A stretch of 37,971 bases of DNA from SZUA-229 sp041589455 (GCA_041589455.1 JBFHVQ010000022.1:1-37971), one strand, 5' to 3'; numbered from the stretch's first letter, positions 8,798 to 17,843 are shown. Made by a program: numbers and translations. Notes: generated by a model from the letters alone, not told the origin.

Positions 8798-8905
8798 TCG
8801 TTAAACGATTTTTTTTGTTTTTTAAGTTTTTATACTTTTTCTTAAAATCGATCATTTTAAGTTTTGATTTACACCGCTTTTTAATAAAAAATGGTGGTGT
8901 AAATC
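8798..8905. other. Cluster of three further hairpins in T-rich spacer
   Basis: Between the terminator at 8762 and the gene ending at 8962 are inverted repeats 8798-8802 with 8804-8808, 8841-8848 with 8854-8861 (8 bp perfect), and 8866-8877 with 8894-8905 (10 perfect bp plus a G-T and a C-G pair). T runs follow the first two on the plus strand. No gene is visible in 8643-8961; the strongly folded sequence may be a 3' UTR or small RNA. Confidence 0.5.
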
Positions 8906-8961
8906 AGAAAAATGGTCGAAGTTTTTTACACTTGATTATAACTTTGTAATGCGTTTATTCT

Positions 8962-9999
8962 CTAAAAACGGAATCCGGCTTGCACAAATCCACCTAATGA
9001 TGAGTCATCACCAACGACAACCGCAGCATCTAGATGAAAACCTAACCATAATCCGATACCTGCTGAAAGCAAATCAGGGTCATTCGCATTACTCGCCATA
9101 TTTGTTTGATAACCTGCGCGCAATTGCACAATCTCAAAAACATTAAATTCAGCACCAACTGATAATGATTTAGATGGATTTTCCAGGTGAACTGGGTCAA
9201 TCTCAATTAAATCCATATCAGCAGCCAGCGTTACAAAACCGGCATCAAACGCAACACCGGCTCTTAACTGGGTTTCAAAATCAATTTCACGACCTGTACC
9301 GGTTGTTTTTGTCTCTTCAAGCAGGTTTTTCGCCACCAGGCCAACACGTACACTATCCAGAACATTTACCACAACACCTGCATCCAGAGTGGTAAAGCTA
9401 CCCAGATCTTCTGAGTCTTCATCAACCACGTTTTCAATATCAGATGCTTCAATATTGACGTTATATTCAACACTTTCTACTGATACCAGCCGAGGTGTAA
9501 CACCAAACGAAACCTGAATACCGCCTAATGACATCTCTGTGCCAATCGGAACGCCGATTTCAGTGGTTAAAACACCGAGTGCATTCACACTTGCAGTTGG
9601 ATTTAACGGATCACTTGTAATATCAACATTAGTTATACCCGCAGAAACGACACCGGTAGCACGAGCTGCAACGCCCACCGTAAAACTATCACCTGAATAC
9701 ATTAGAGCAACATTTGGTGTCACAGAAACCACAACACTCGAATTATTCAGGCTTTGCACAATTGAAACTTCTTCCTGAATAATCTCAATTTGCCTTGCAG
9801 GTGAAGCCGTTAAGAACTCATTTTCTAGCGCCTGAAACTCATCAACTTTATCAATTACATCGCCATCATCAATTGCCTGCACTCCAATAGCAGGCAATAG
9901 CATGGCAAATTTATCATCGGTTTCATTCACGGCTAACATGCCGGGATTAGATAATGCAGCGGTAGTCATGCCACCTGTAGCAACACTGACATTACCCAT
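8962..9999 (-). CDS. TraF-like outer-membrane beta-barrel protein (start codon apparently lost)
   Basis: 345 residues from the first available ATG. The segment ARSVAMGNVSVATGGMTTAALSNPGML before and around this ATG, the alternating beta-strand pattern to the end, and the terminal aromatic (QAGFRF) fit an outer-membrane barrel of the conjugal-transfer TraF/OmpP1-like group (TraF_2 type). This family is chromosomal and need not involve conjugation; function is unknown. The ATG at 9999 is not the likely true start: the frame stays open upstream to 10095 and encodes a signal peptide and the conserved FYDARS segment, see the adjoining entry. If only this ATG is used the protein could not be exported. 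A terminator follows at 8762-8785. Confidence 0.65.
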   Translation of the reverse strand: MGNVSVATGGMTTAALSNPGMLAVNETDDKFAMLLPAIGVQAIDDGDVIDKVDEFQALENEFLTASPARQIEIIQEEVSIVQSLNNSSVVVSVTPNVALMYSGDSFTVGVAARATGVVSAGITNVDITSDPLNPTASVNALGVLTTEIGVPIGTEMSLGGIQVSFGVTPRLVSVESVEYNVNIEASDIENVVDEDSEDLGSFTTLDAGVVVNVLDSVRVGLVAKNLLEETKTTGTGREIDFETQLRAGVAFDAGFVTLAADMDLIEIDPVHLENPSKSLSVGAEFNVFEIVQLRAGYQTNMASNANDPDLLSAGIGLWLGFHLDAAVVVGDDSSLGGFVQAGFRF

Positions 10000-10095
10000 G
10001 GCGACTGATCTGGCATCATAAAATCCATAGGGTAATGCCTGTACATTTGAAATTGAGGCGACCAGTAGACTCGCTGTAACTAAACTCCGCTTATA
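10000..10095 (-). other. In-frame signal-peptide-coding segment without start codon
   Basis: Read in the frame of the gene ending at 8962, codons after the stop TAG at 10098-10096 give Y-K-R-S-L-V-T-A-S-L-L-V-A-S-I-S-N-V-Q-A then LPYGFYDARSVA, a classic Sec signal with A-Q-A type cleavage and the family's N-terminal motif. No ATG, GTG or TTG is present in it. GGAG lies at about 10109-10106, 10 bases before the expected start. The bases AGTATAAG would read AGT-ATG-AAG if one G were restored, so a single-base loss in the start codon, real or from sequencing, is the simplest reading. Confidence 0.6.
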
Positions 10096-10261
10096 CTATA
10101 GAATTCTCCAGAAGTAGTGTAATAAATCATCTAAAAGTCTATATCAAAACCCTTATAAAACAAGAACAATGGCGATACTCGGTATTAATATCCAGTTGTG
10201 GATGCAGTTTTTTGCGTAATCCGTTACAATTTTCACCCCCAAAGCATTTGTATCTCCAGTT

Positions 10262-10723
10262 ATGAACCACTCAAACGCCACACTTATCAAACGCCTGTTA
10301 TGCATCATTTACGACCTGTTTTTACTGATTGCGGCATTTTTTATTATTGGCATTATTGTCAGCAGTATCTCGACATTCATTATTAATGACGGCAATGCTA
10401 TTACCGATGATCATCCATTTTATATTTATAATCAGGCAATTATTTTAACTAGCCTGCTTTTCACTGCGCTATTGTTTTTTGGCTGGTTCTGGAGACATGG
10501 CGGGCAAACACTTGGCATGAAAACCTGGCGTGTTCAACTCGTTTCAGATGATCAGATGTTTATTAGCTGGGATCAGGTATTTATTCGCTTTTTCGTGGCC
10601 ATGTTATCCTGGGCCTGTTTTGGCCTGGGTTTTATCTGGTGCTTAATCGACCTGAAAGGACGTAGCTGGCATGATATTGCCTCTCACACTCAACTTAAGC
10701 AGTTAGAAAAGAAAACTTCCTGA
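10262..10723 (+). CDS. RDD family membrane protein
   Basis: 153 residues. The family signatures are present: KRLLCIIYDLFLL at the N-terminus (R and D of RDD), GGQTLGMKTWRVQLV in the middle and CLIDLKGRSWHDIASHT near the end (D and the HD pair). Three hydrophobic segments at about 12-38, 58-80 and 103-125 predict an inner-membrane protein. Family function is unsettled, with transport roles proposed. It converges on lptG with only 16 bases between stops, an arrangement also seen in other gammaproteobacteria. ATG 10262 is the first Met of the conserved sequence; its ribosome site is weak. Confidence 0.85.
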   Translation: MNHSNATLIKRLLCIIYDLFLLIAAFFIIGIIVSSISTFIINDGNAITDDHPFYIYNQAIILTSLLFTALLFFGWFWRHGGQTLGMKTWRVQLVSDDQMFISWDQVFIRFFVAMLSWACFGLGFIWCLIDLKGRSWHDIASHTQLKQLEKKTS

Positions 10724-10739
10724 GAATTTGCTCAAAAAA

Positions 10740-11804
10740 TTACTTAACTCGCTTTAACGCAAACAAACTGGCAATCGCCACGGCAAACACTGGTGCCGAT
10801 GCACTTATAAAGGGGTAAATGTTATATACCTGCCCCATATGATTCATGGTTCTGTTTAACAGGAAAAAACCAATACCTAATAAGAGTCCCACCAGCATCC
10901 GGTTACCCGTTCCCGTTGAACGCTGCGAGCCAAATACAAAAGGTAAGGCAATTAATAACATCACCATGCTGGATAGCGGAGTGAATACCTTTATCCAGAA
11001 GGCTAACTGATAGTGGCTCGACTCAAGATCATTATTTTGCAGATATTCGTTATATTGCAGTAGATCAAATGCTGACATATTTTCCGGCTTAACACTAACA
11101 ACACTAAACAATTCAGGATTAAGTAACGATTGCCAGGTCTCTATCTTCCTGTATCGGCTTTCTACACCCTGCTGGGTAAATTCTGTCTGACGCACCTTAC
11201 CAAGATGCCAGACACCTTCTATATATCGCGCACTGGCTGCAAGTGTGACACGTTTTAACTGATTATCTTCCGATAGCTCGTACACCTTAACCTGCCTCAG
11301 ATTAAAGCCCGGGTAAACATGTCTCACATAAATAAACCGCTGAGAGTCACGCGCCCAGAAACCACCTTCCCCACCCAGGCTAATTGTTTGTTGTAGTTCT
11401 TTCGCTCGCATCGACTGCGCATAGCGTTCACTAAATGGCACAATTACTTCACCCACCAGGGCAACCACTATCAGAAGTATTAAGCCCGCTTTTAGAACAG
11501 AAAAAACGATACGCATAATCGAAACACCCGCAGCACGAATTACCGTAAGCTCACTGTTAGATGCCAAGGTTCCAAGGCTTAGCAGGCTACCAATGAGCAC
11601 TGCCGTCGGAAACAGCTCATAAAGCCGTTTAGGTAAGCTAAGCAATACAAAGGCAGCTGCCTTTAAGGCACTATAGTGGCCCTTGCCTACATCATCCAGT
11701 TCACCAACAAAGTCTACAAAAGCTAGTAATGCTGCAAGTACTAGCAAAACCATTAAGGTGCCACTGATAATTGCTCTTGCGATATAGCGATCCAGTATTT
11801 TCAT
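10740..11804 (-). CDS. lptG: LPS export ABC transporter permease LptG
   Basis: 354 residues. ILDRYIARAIISGTLMV is the typical LptG N-terminus with the first membrane helix; two more helices lie near 60-120, then a large periplasmic beta-jellyroll domain (about 130-260) and three C-terminal helices. LptG pairs with LptF and the LptB ATPase to pull lipopolysaccharide from the inner membrane and push it through LptC-LptA-LptD. It starts 3 bases after the lptF stop, so the two are co-translated. The length matches the family. Confidence 0.93.
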   Translation of the reverse strand: MKILDRYIARAIISGTLMVLLVLAALLAFVDFVGELDDVGKGHYSALKAAAFVLLSLPKRLYELFPTAVLIGSLLSLGTLASNSELTVIRAAGVSIMRIVFSVLKAGLILLIVVALVGEVIVPFSERYAQSMRAKELQQTISLGGEGGFWARDSQRFIYVRHVYPGFNLRQVKVYELSEDNQLKRVTLAASARYIEGVWHLGKVRQTEFTQQGVESRYRKIETWQSLLNPELFSVVSVKPENMSAFDLLQYNEYLQNNDLESSHYQLAFWIKVFTPLSSMVMLLIALPFVFGSQRSTGTGNRMLVGLLLGIGFFLLNRTMNHMGQVYNIYPFISASAPVFAVAIASLFALKRVK

Positions 11805-11807
11805 AAA

Positions 11808-12932
11808 TCAGGCCACTGACTGCTGTTTTAGCAGCTGACGTACTCCACCAGAACGTCGAATCAGCCAGTAAGCTATGAGAAGCAGCGCAAAACCATGCAC
11901 CCACCAGATACCTAGCCACTGTGGCACCTGATTATTTTCAACCCAGGTCTGCCCAACACCCAACAGGTTTGAATAAATTAAATAAATCAGAATTGCCAGG
12001 GCTAGCTTTGAATAACGCCCCTTGCGTGGTGTCGTATAACTCAACGGCAAGGCCAGTATTGCTAACAAAATTGCTCCAATGGGTAAGGAAAGTCGCCAGT
12101 GCAGTTCGGCACGATGATCTGCACGGTCGGAGTTCCACAATGCAATGGTATCGAGTGCTTTTTTAGCGCTAGATTTATGTTGTACTTCTGTATCAGGCAG
12201 GTAAACACCTTTTTTCTCATATTGAGTAATGCGAAAATCCGAGCGCCCCGGTATGCCTTCATAATGATACCCCTGTTTAAAAAGCATAAAGTCACGACCC
12301 TGCTCATCTTTATATCGACTAGCCTGTTCAGCGGTTTCTAAATGCTCAGTTGTCGGTTTATTCGGCTTTGGAGGTATGGTTTGATGCAAAAACACGTTTT
12401 TCATATATTTACCATCTTCAGACTGTTGCTGTAGGAACATAGTAGCCCCGCCCTTCCTGGACGTATTAAATCGCCCTGCAACCAGACCACTTAATTCAGA
12501 TCGGCTTTCAAGTTCAGCCTTAAGATTCTCTGCCTGTTGGGACACCAGAGGCATTACGAATAGAGTCAGGTAAAAAAGCAATACTGAGACGGGTATAACA
12601 ACCATTAAAAGCGGGCGATAAAGCTGCATAAAGCCCACACCACAGGCACCCAACGCAGCCATTTCATTATCTTTATACAAGCGACTAAAACATAACAAGA
12701 TGCCAAGAAAAAGGCTCAAAGGAATGAGCAAAATTAAATATCGTGCAGCGGTAAATAACAGCAGCATCCAGATAGCATCACTTGGGATAGCCCCTTCGGC
12801 AGCTTTACCCAACAGCCTCGCCAGAGTACCACTCAATAGAATCATCATCAGAACCAGAGTGACTGCGAGCCAGGTCAGCAGGATTTCCTTTGAGATATAA
12901 CGATCAATGATTGTAAAAAAAGGCTTACCCAT
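11808..12932 (-). CDS. lptF: LPS export ABC transporter permease LptF
   Basis: 374 residues. IIDRYISKEILLTWLAV opens the first helix, and RYLILLIPLSLFLGILLCFSRLYKDNEM is a hallmark stretch of LptF contacting LptB. A periplasmic domain (about 135-275) precedes three helices near 280-365. LptF is the partner of LptG in the LptB2FG exporter that moves lipopolysaccharide toward the cell surface. The gene is divergent from pepA across a 310-base spacer and leads the lptF-lptG pair. The ATG at 12932 is the only nearby start, with a weak ribosome site. Confidence 0.93.
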   Translation of the reverse strand: MGKPFFTIIDRYISKEILLTWLAVTLVLMMILLSGTLARLLGKAAEGAIPSDAIWMLLLFTAARYLILLIPLSLFLGILLCFSRLYKDNEMAALGACGVGFMQLYRPLLMVVIPVSVLLFYLTLFVMPLVSQQAENLKAELESRSELSGLVAGRFNTSRKGGATMFLQQQSEDGKYMKNVFLHQTIPPKPNKPTTEHLETAEQASRYKDEQGRDFMLFKQGYHYEGIPGRSDFRITQYEKKGVYLPDTEVQHKSSAKKALDTIALWNSDRADHRAELHWRLSLPIGAILLAILALPLSYTTPRKGRYSKLALAILIYLIYSNLLGVGQTWVENNQVPQWLGIWWVHGFALLLIAYWLIRRSGGVRQLLKQQSVA

Positions 12933-13242
12933 AAGAAAATATATTTAAACTATATGCCTGGATTGTATGTTTAGCACCCTATTCTACCCTAAGTTTCATG
13001 GATAAACTGCAGACAGTTTCTGCCAGCTTAAATTCAACAGGAAGCTTTAAATTTAACGATTTTAAAAAAAATATCGTTTTTTCGTAAATTACGCTATATC
13101 TAATGGTCAGGATTTACTAAAATTCTCAATCATTTAGCCGTTCACTTTATCAAGACGTTCGAGTCGGCAAGTGCACTTTACTTTTAGGCTCGTCGCTATT
13201 CATAGGGCCAGCGAGCCATTACTTATTTATTTTGGAGTATCT
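12933..13242. other. Divergent lptF/pepA intergenic region
   Basis: This 310-base AT-rich spacer should hold promoters for both directions. A small hairpin 13055-13060 with 13073-13078 followed by TTTTT is visible, but I could not single out convincing promoter hexamers. A GTG at 13171 in the pepA frame is not a likely start. Confidence 0.4.
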
Positions 13243-14742
13243 ATGGAATTTTCGGTCAAAAGCGGTAGCCCAGAGAAACAGCGTATTTCCTGTGTGGTAG
13301 TCGGTGTATTTGAGTCTCGTAAGCTATCACATTCAGCTCAGACTCTTGATGATGCCAGCGACGGTTTTATCTCTAACCTGATACGACGTGGTGAATGTGA
13401 AGGCAAACTGGGGCAGACCTTACTGCTACATAATGTTCCCAATACACTATGTGACCGTATTCTGGTGATTGGCTGTGGTCGTGAGAAAAACTTTGACATC
13501 AAAGCTTTCCAGAAAGCGAATAGTGTTGTCGCCTGCTTTCTTGATGACCGTGGCGCAACCGAACTTTTTTCCTGTATCACCGAATTAAACGTTAAAAACC
13601 GTGACTCAGCCTGGAAAGTAAGTCATGCGGTACAGGCAACTGAAGACGCCTTATATCGCTTTGACCAGTTAAAAAGCAAGAAAGAAAACACACGCCGTCC
13701 CTTAAGAAAAGTTATTTTCAGCGTACCCAGTCGCCGTGAATTACCTGATGGCGAGCAGGCTGTACGTGAAGGCATGGCAATTTCTTCAGGTATCAAGCTG
13801 ACTCGTGACCTGTCTAATCTACCTGGTAATATCTGTACACCAACCTACCTTGCCGAACAGGCCAGAGTACTTGAAAAAACCCATCGTAACTTCAAGGTTG
13901 AAGTACTCGAGGAAGATGATATGGATAAACTCGGCATGGGTGCCTTATTATCTGTTTCAAGAGGTTCACGTCAACCAGCCAAGCTCATCACAATGCAGCA
14001 TAATGGCGGCCCCTCTGAGCAAAAACCCATTGTACTGGTAGGTAAAGGCGTCACCTTTGACTCAGGTGGTATCAGTATCAAGCCAGGCGCGGCAATGGAT
14101 GAGATGAAATACGACATGTGTGGCGCAGCAAGCGTAATGGGTGTTATGAGTGCCTGTGCAGACCTGCAGGTTCCATATAATGTTGTGGGTATTGTCCCTG
14201 CCACTGAAAATTTACCTGATGGCCTGGCGACCAAACCTGGCGATATCGTCACCAGTATGTCCGGCTTGACCATCGAAGTACTCAACACCGATGCCGAAGG
14301 CAGATTAATCCTCTGTGATGCTCTGACCTATGCACAGAAATATGATCCGGATGTGGTTATTGATATCGCTACACTAACCGGCGCCTGCATTGTAGCACTT
14401 GGCAACCACCCAGCCGGTTTACTGGGTAACCACAACCCACTAATTAATGACCTGCTGAATGCGGGCCGTGATTCTGGTGACCGTTGCTGGGAACTTCCAT
14501 TATGGGACGATTACAATGAACAGCTACAAAGCAACTTTGCTGATCTTGCGAATATAGGTGGACGTGAAGCAGGGACTATTACAGCGGCTTGCTTCCTCTC
14601 AAACTTCACCAAAAAATATCGCTGGGCACACCTCGATATTGCAGGTGTTGCCTGGAAAACTGGCAAAGCCAAAGGAGCAACAGGACGCCCCGTACCATTG
14701 CTGATGCAATATTTATTTGACCGTATTGAAGAAGCCAGCTAG
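13243..14742 (+). CDS. pepA: Leucyl aminopeptidase PepA
   Basis: 499 residues from ATG 13243, supported by GGAG at 13234-13237; a longer frame from GTG 13171 lacks a ribosome site. The N-terminal macro-like domain (1-165) is followed by the M17 peptidase domain with metal and catalytic residues K268 and D273 in GKGVTFDSGG, D291 region DEMKYDMCGAA, and NTDAEGRL at 348-355. A hexameric two-metal enzyme that removes N-terminal residues from peptides; in E. coli it also binds DNA in Xer recombination at cer and in carAB control. Followed 8 bases later by holC, the common pepA-holC order. Confidence 0.95.
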   Translation: MEFSVKSGSPEKQRISCVVVGVFESRKLSHSAQTLDDASDGFISNLIRRGECEGKLGQTLLLHNVPNTLCDRILVIGCGREKNFDIKAFQKANSVVACFLDDRGATELFSCITELNVKNRDSAWKVSHAVQATEDALYRFDQLKSKKENTRRPLRKVIFSVPSRRELPDGEQAVREGMAISSGIKLTRDLSNLPGNICTPTYLAEQARVLEKTHRNFKVEVLEEDDMDKLGMGALLSVSRGSRQPAKLITMQHNGGPSEQKPIVLVGKGVTFDSGGISIKPGAAMDEMKYDMCGAASVMGVMSACADLQVPYNVVGIVPATENLPDGLATKPGDIVTSMSGLTIEVLNTDAEGRLILCDALTYAQKYDPDVVIDIATLTGACIVALGNHPAGLLGNHNPLINDLLNAGRDSGDRCWELPLWDDYNEQLQSNFADLANIGGREAGTITAACFLSNFTKKYRWAHLDIAGVAWKTGKAKGATGRPVPLLMQYLFDRIEEAS

Positions 14743-14750
14743 TCCCTGCC

Positions 14751-15203
14751 ATGGCTCATGTAAACTTCCTGATCCTGCCTGATCAACAAACCGCCAGCTT
14801 ATTGCACTATGCCTGTAAGCTGGCAGAAACCAGCTGGCAGCAAGGGCAGCGAACATTCATTATGACAGAGGATGACCAGCAAAGTATTCAGCTGGATAAA
14901 CAGCTGTGGGATCTTCGTAGCAATAGCTTTATTCCTCATGGTATCGCAACCATGGAGCCTGTTGATGATCAGCACCCCATATTAATTTCTCATCTGCCTT
15001 ACCCCGGACTAAAGGTGAAATACGTTATCAATTTATCGTGTCGCCCTTGTGAATTAACAGATGAAAACTCATTGCAAATTGATGAAATTCTGAATCAACA
15101 GGAACAGCGCAAACAGCAGGCCAGAGAAAACTATAAAATTTACCGCCAGCTCGGCTACACTCTGCAACACCACACACTGGAATCCGATGATGTCAAACTA
15201 TGA
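14751..15203 (+). CDS. holC: DNA polymerase III chi subunit HolC
   Basis: 150 residues. The start AHVNFLILPD and the segments ACKLAETSWQQGQRTFI, LWDLRSNSFIPHGI and HPILIS match the HolC family of small clamp-loader proteins. Chi binds SSB and, through psi (HolD), links the clamp loader to primed DNA. It lies 8 bases after pepA. Its last 17 bases overlap the next small gene, so holC translation likely feeds into it. The C-terminal 30 residues (QQARENYKIYRQLGYT) match the family's final helix. Confidence 0.9.
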   Translation: MAHVNFLILPDQQTASLLHYACKLAETSWQQGQRTFIMTEDDQQSIQLDKQLWDLRSNSFIPHGIATMEPVDDQHPILISHLPYPGLKVKYVINLSCRPCELTDENSLQIDEILNQQEQRKQQARENYKIYRQLGYTLQHHTLESDDVKL

Positions 15204-15639
15204 TGATAATATCCCTATGCTCACCGATATTTTACAAATTGGTGATGCGGACATGCACCATCACTTTGATGCGCATCAATTTGAAGATGAAGACAACGCA
15301 GAATCGGCTCAATCAATTAATTTTGAAAACGCATCTTCACTTGAAAACACAACATCCGACAATACATCTGATGACACACCTGTTTTACAGATGTATATGG
15401 ACGATGAAACACCGCTTGAAGAAGAGCTTCCAGACGAAGACTTTTCTGAATCAATGCAACCATGTGTTAAGGAACTGGAAACCAATCTGCATGAAAACAA
15501 GGTAGCCACGCTAGATACTATTTCAGATAGTTTATCCCAATTAGAAATCAAAGAAGCCATAGATCAGGCAATTCAAGAATCACTTCCCCAGATAGAAGAA
15601 AGTCTGAAACAGATGTTATATAAAAAGCTGGGATTATAA
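15187..15639 (+). CDS. Acidic hypothetical protein overlapping holC
   Basis: 150 residues, or 149 from the second ATG at 15190. Strongly acidic. It begins with NYDDNIPMLTDILQIG, a short motif like the IPxLT segments I recall at the start of other small proteins beside holC, then a low-complexity acidic linker (about 25-100) rich in D, E, S and T, then a C-terminal helical part (TLDTISDSLSQLEIKEAIDQAIQESLPQIEESLKQML). No enzymatic motif or signal peptide. The 17-base overlap with holC suggests coupled expression and perhaps a replication or clamp-loader link, which is inference from position only. Confidence 0.65.
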   Translation: MMSNYDDNIPMLTDILQIGDADMHHHFDAHQFEDEDNAESAQSINFENASSLENTTSDNTSDDTPVLQMYMDDETPLEEELPDEDFSESMQPCVKELETNLHENKVATLDTISDSLSQLEIKEAIDQAIQESLPQIEESLKQMLYKKLGL

Positions 15640-15699
15640 GTTTTACTCTAATGTGTAGCTACGCATTAAGCTGGAGAAAACACGTCTAACAGATTATCA

Positions 15700-17178
15700 C
15701 TAAACAATATGTATATGGTTACGTCCATTCTGTTTTACGAAATACAAAGCCTCGTCTGCTCTTTTTAACACGCCTGCACTATCATCCTGCTGATTCAATA
15801 AAGTACTGCCCACACTTAAACCGAACTCAATAGCTATACCCTTACTCTGGTTTAGCTCAATAATTTCTTGCTGCATACGCTGTGATATTGCCTGATACCA
15901 TTTCTCAACATCACTCTTTGAATGAACCGGTAAAAGAACGATAAACTCATCACCACCGACACGCGCGCACACCGCACCTTCACCTAACGATTCTTTTAAT
16001 GCTGTTGAGAATCTCTGCAATACGGCATCCCCCGTATCATGACCATATTCGTCATTGGTCTGCTTAAAAAAATCAATATCAATAATCGCCAGATAAACCA
16101 GATTATCCTGATCAGCCAAATCAAGCATTTCTTCAAGATACATATAGAGTACCCGCCGGTTATATAAACCTGTTAACGCATCCGTTTTGCTATCCTGCTC
16201 AAGCTGTTCATGATATAGACTGAGCTCACTGGCAATATGTTTAAAATAGCGAACCACCCCCTGTGTTTCTAACAAAAATGCCTCAGCGTTATCAGGCTGA
16301 TGTTTTTTACCCGCTTTAATCGCAGAAACAATTTTTGCCAACAGGTCAAACTCACGATGAATGACTCTATACAAACGATGCATTGAAATATACAGAATAC
16401 TGACCACTAACAAAAATGCCAGACTATTGCTAAATAACAAGCTGCTTATAAGAAAATTTTGACTAGGCTGCAATGTATTCATTTCCATTTTCCAGTCAGT
16501 ATTTTCAATTTTAATACTGAAATCAGCTGGACGATCCCCTGCAAAGCCTTTAGTTTCTGCTATTACTATCCCTTCACCACTGATTATTCTATAAGCCCGA
16601 TTATCAGTTTTCTGTGCAGCAAGAAACGTCTCAAATATTTTCAGACTAAAACTACTAAAAAGCATACCATAAAACTCTCCTTCAAAACTCACAGGAGAAT
16701 ATATATCAAAATGCTCCAGCCCTTTGGTTTTAATATGCACGGGAGGTGCGGCATGTAACTCCCCTTTCATTTGTCGTTTAAAATCTATCACACACGATTT
16801 TCCAAGCCTGAAATCAGAGCGATTCCCCTTAAGATCAAAACTTTTATCAAACACAGCAATACCGATAATATCTGGCACAATACGCTGCATTTTTTTCGCC
16901 CACAGGTGAATATCCTTGTGCTCCCCAAATTGAATAAGATCAAATATTTCGTGCTGCTGTGCCATTCGATCATTAAGTTTCTGATAGAAGTGAATGACAT
17001 TTTCCAGGCTATCTGCTGTCGCCCTGGCATTTTTTAAAGACTCTTCCTTTTCTAACTCAAGCAAATGACTACTAAAATACAGATAATGCAGAAACGCTGC
17101 CAAAAACATCACAACAAAGATAATCACCGCATAACGAAGTGCATGTTGCTTTAATGATGTGATGTTTTGTTCAGACAC
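15700..17178 (-). CDS. Membrane-bound diguanylate cyclase with periplasmic sensor domain
   Basis: 492 residues from GTG 17178, preceded by AGGG 9 bases away; the longer frame from TTG 17250 adds 24 unlikely residues. Helix 1 (RYAVIIFVVMFLAAFLHYLYF, near 15-36) and helix 2 (near 245-270) enclose a periplasmic region of about 205 residues of Cache-like character (FDIYSPVSFEGEFYGMLFSSF). A linker helix leads to a GGDEF domain starting DALTGLYNRR, with DIDFFKQTNDEYGHDTGDAV and intact GGDEF at 408-412. The product should be cyclic di-GMP. The inhibitory RxxD I-site is absent (GEGA at that place). No EAL domain. Transcribed against holC and valS, next to a small gene. Confidence 0.9.
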   Translation of the reverse strand: MSEQNITSLKQHALRYAVIIFVVMFLAAFLHYLYFSSHLLELEKEESLKNARATADSLENVIHFYQKLNDRMAQQHEIFDLIQFGEHKDIHLWAKKMQRIVPDIIGIAVFDKSFDLKGNRSDFRLGKSCVIDFKRQMKGELHAAPPVHIKTKGLEHFDIYSPVSFEGEFYGMLFSSFSLKIFETFLAAQKTDNRAYRIISGEGIVIAETKGFAGDRPADFSIKIENTDWKMEMNTLQPSQNFLISSLLFSNSLAFLLVVSILYISMHRLYRVIHREFDLLAKIVSAIKAGKKHQPDNAEAFLLETQGVVRYFKHIASELSLYHEQLEQDSKTDALTGLYNRRVLYMYLEEMLDLADQDNLVYLAIIDIDFFKQTNDEYGHDTGDAVLQRFSTALKESLGEGAVCARVGGDEFIVLLPVHSKSDVEKWYQAISQRMQQEIIELNQSKGIAIEFGLSVGSTLLNQQDDSAGVLKRADEALYFVKQNGRNHIHIV

Positions 17179-17279
17179 AATCCAGCCCTGATAGATAGAT
17201 ATGAGTGTAGACGACTCTGCATCACATTTCGTGATAGAAGCAGATAACAAATTATCAATTTATAATAACTAAAAACATT

Positions 17280-17552
17280 TTAATGAAGAGTTGATAACGA
17301 AGCGTTTTTCTCAAAGTATTCCGGATGCACTCTATAGGTGTCAGAATTAATCTGAATCAGAAATTTCTCAGCACTGATATTTTGCTGGGTATTTTGCAAG
17401 CTTGATGCTGGCAGGAAGTGGTGAAAGTAACGAACATTGATATCAGGAAAACAAGCCTCAAGATCCTTTAGTGTAATAACAACACCCGCATCATCAATTG
17501 TCCCAATATTGCCTTCATTCACTGCATGTAGAAATAATTCGCGTAATCTCAC
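17280..17552 (-). CDS. Hypothetical small protein upstream of the diguanylate cyclase
   Basis: 90 residues from GTG 17552 with AGGG 8 bases before it, the same ribosome-site pattern as the cyclase gene downstream. No signal peptide or membrane segment. I do not recognise the family. Sequence features: RLRELFLHAVNEGNIGTIDDAGVVITLKDLEACF suggests a helical domain, and KFLIQINSDTYRVHPEYF a short beta part. About 100 bases separate its stop from the cyclase GTG, so shared transcription is plausible. Confidence 0.5.
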   Translation of the reverse strand: MRLRELFLHAVNEGNIGTIDDAGVVITLKDLEACFPDINVRYFHHFLPASSLQNTQQNISAEKFLIQINSDTYRVHPEYFEKNASLSTLH

Positions 17553-17728
17553 TGTTTTGCCCTGTTATCATTTCGTAATGTAAACAGTAATGTTTTAATC
17601 ACCAGATAACAATCCAGACATCATCAGTCTTAACACTATTTAACATTGCATGGAGGTTAAAGGCGCTGCGGTAATCGCCCTCCCGAAAAAATATGGGTGA
17701 AATTTACAGAGCACCAGATAAATTCACC

Positions 17729-17759
17729 GTGTTACAGGGTCTTACTATCACTGTAACAC
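17729..17759. other. Inverted repeat between two small minus-strand genes
   Basis: A perfect 9-bp inverted repeat (17729-17737 with 17751-17759) with a 13-base loop lies between the 60-residue gene ending at 17844 and the gene starting at 17552. No T-run follows. It could be an operator or mRNA structure; the rest of 17553-17843 shows no gene. Confidence 0.35.
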
Positions 17760-17843
17760 TGAAAACCTGGGTAGACAGATAAAAGAGACGATTAGCCCCT
17801 GTACCGGAATCGGTTAGCCACTCTCTAATGATGACCACGCCAA

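Noticed and set aside
13171..13242. Longer pepA frame from GTG
   Set aside because: ATG 13243 has GGAG at a good distance and fits the family N-terminus.
15649..15668. 20-base near-palindrome downstream of the acidic gene and diguanylate cyclase
   Set aside because: Could be a weak bidirectional end signal, but the stem is AT-rich, includes mispairs and has no T-run.
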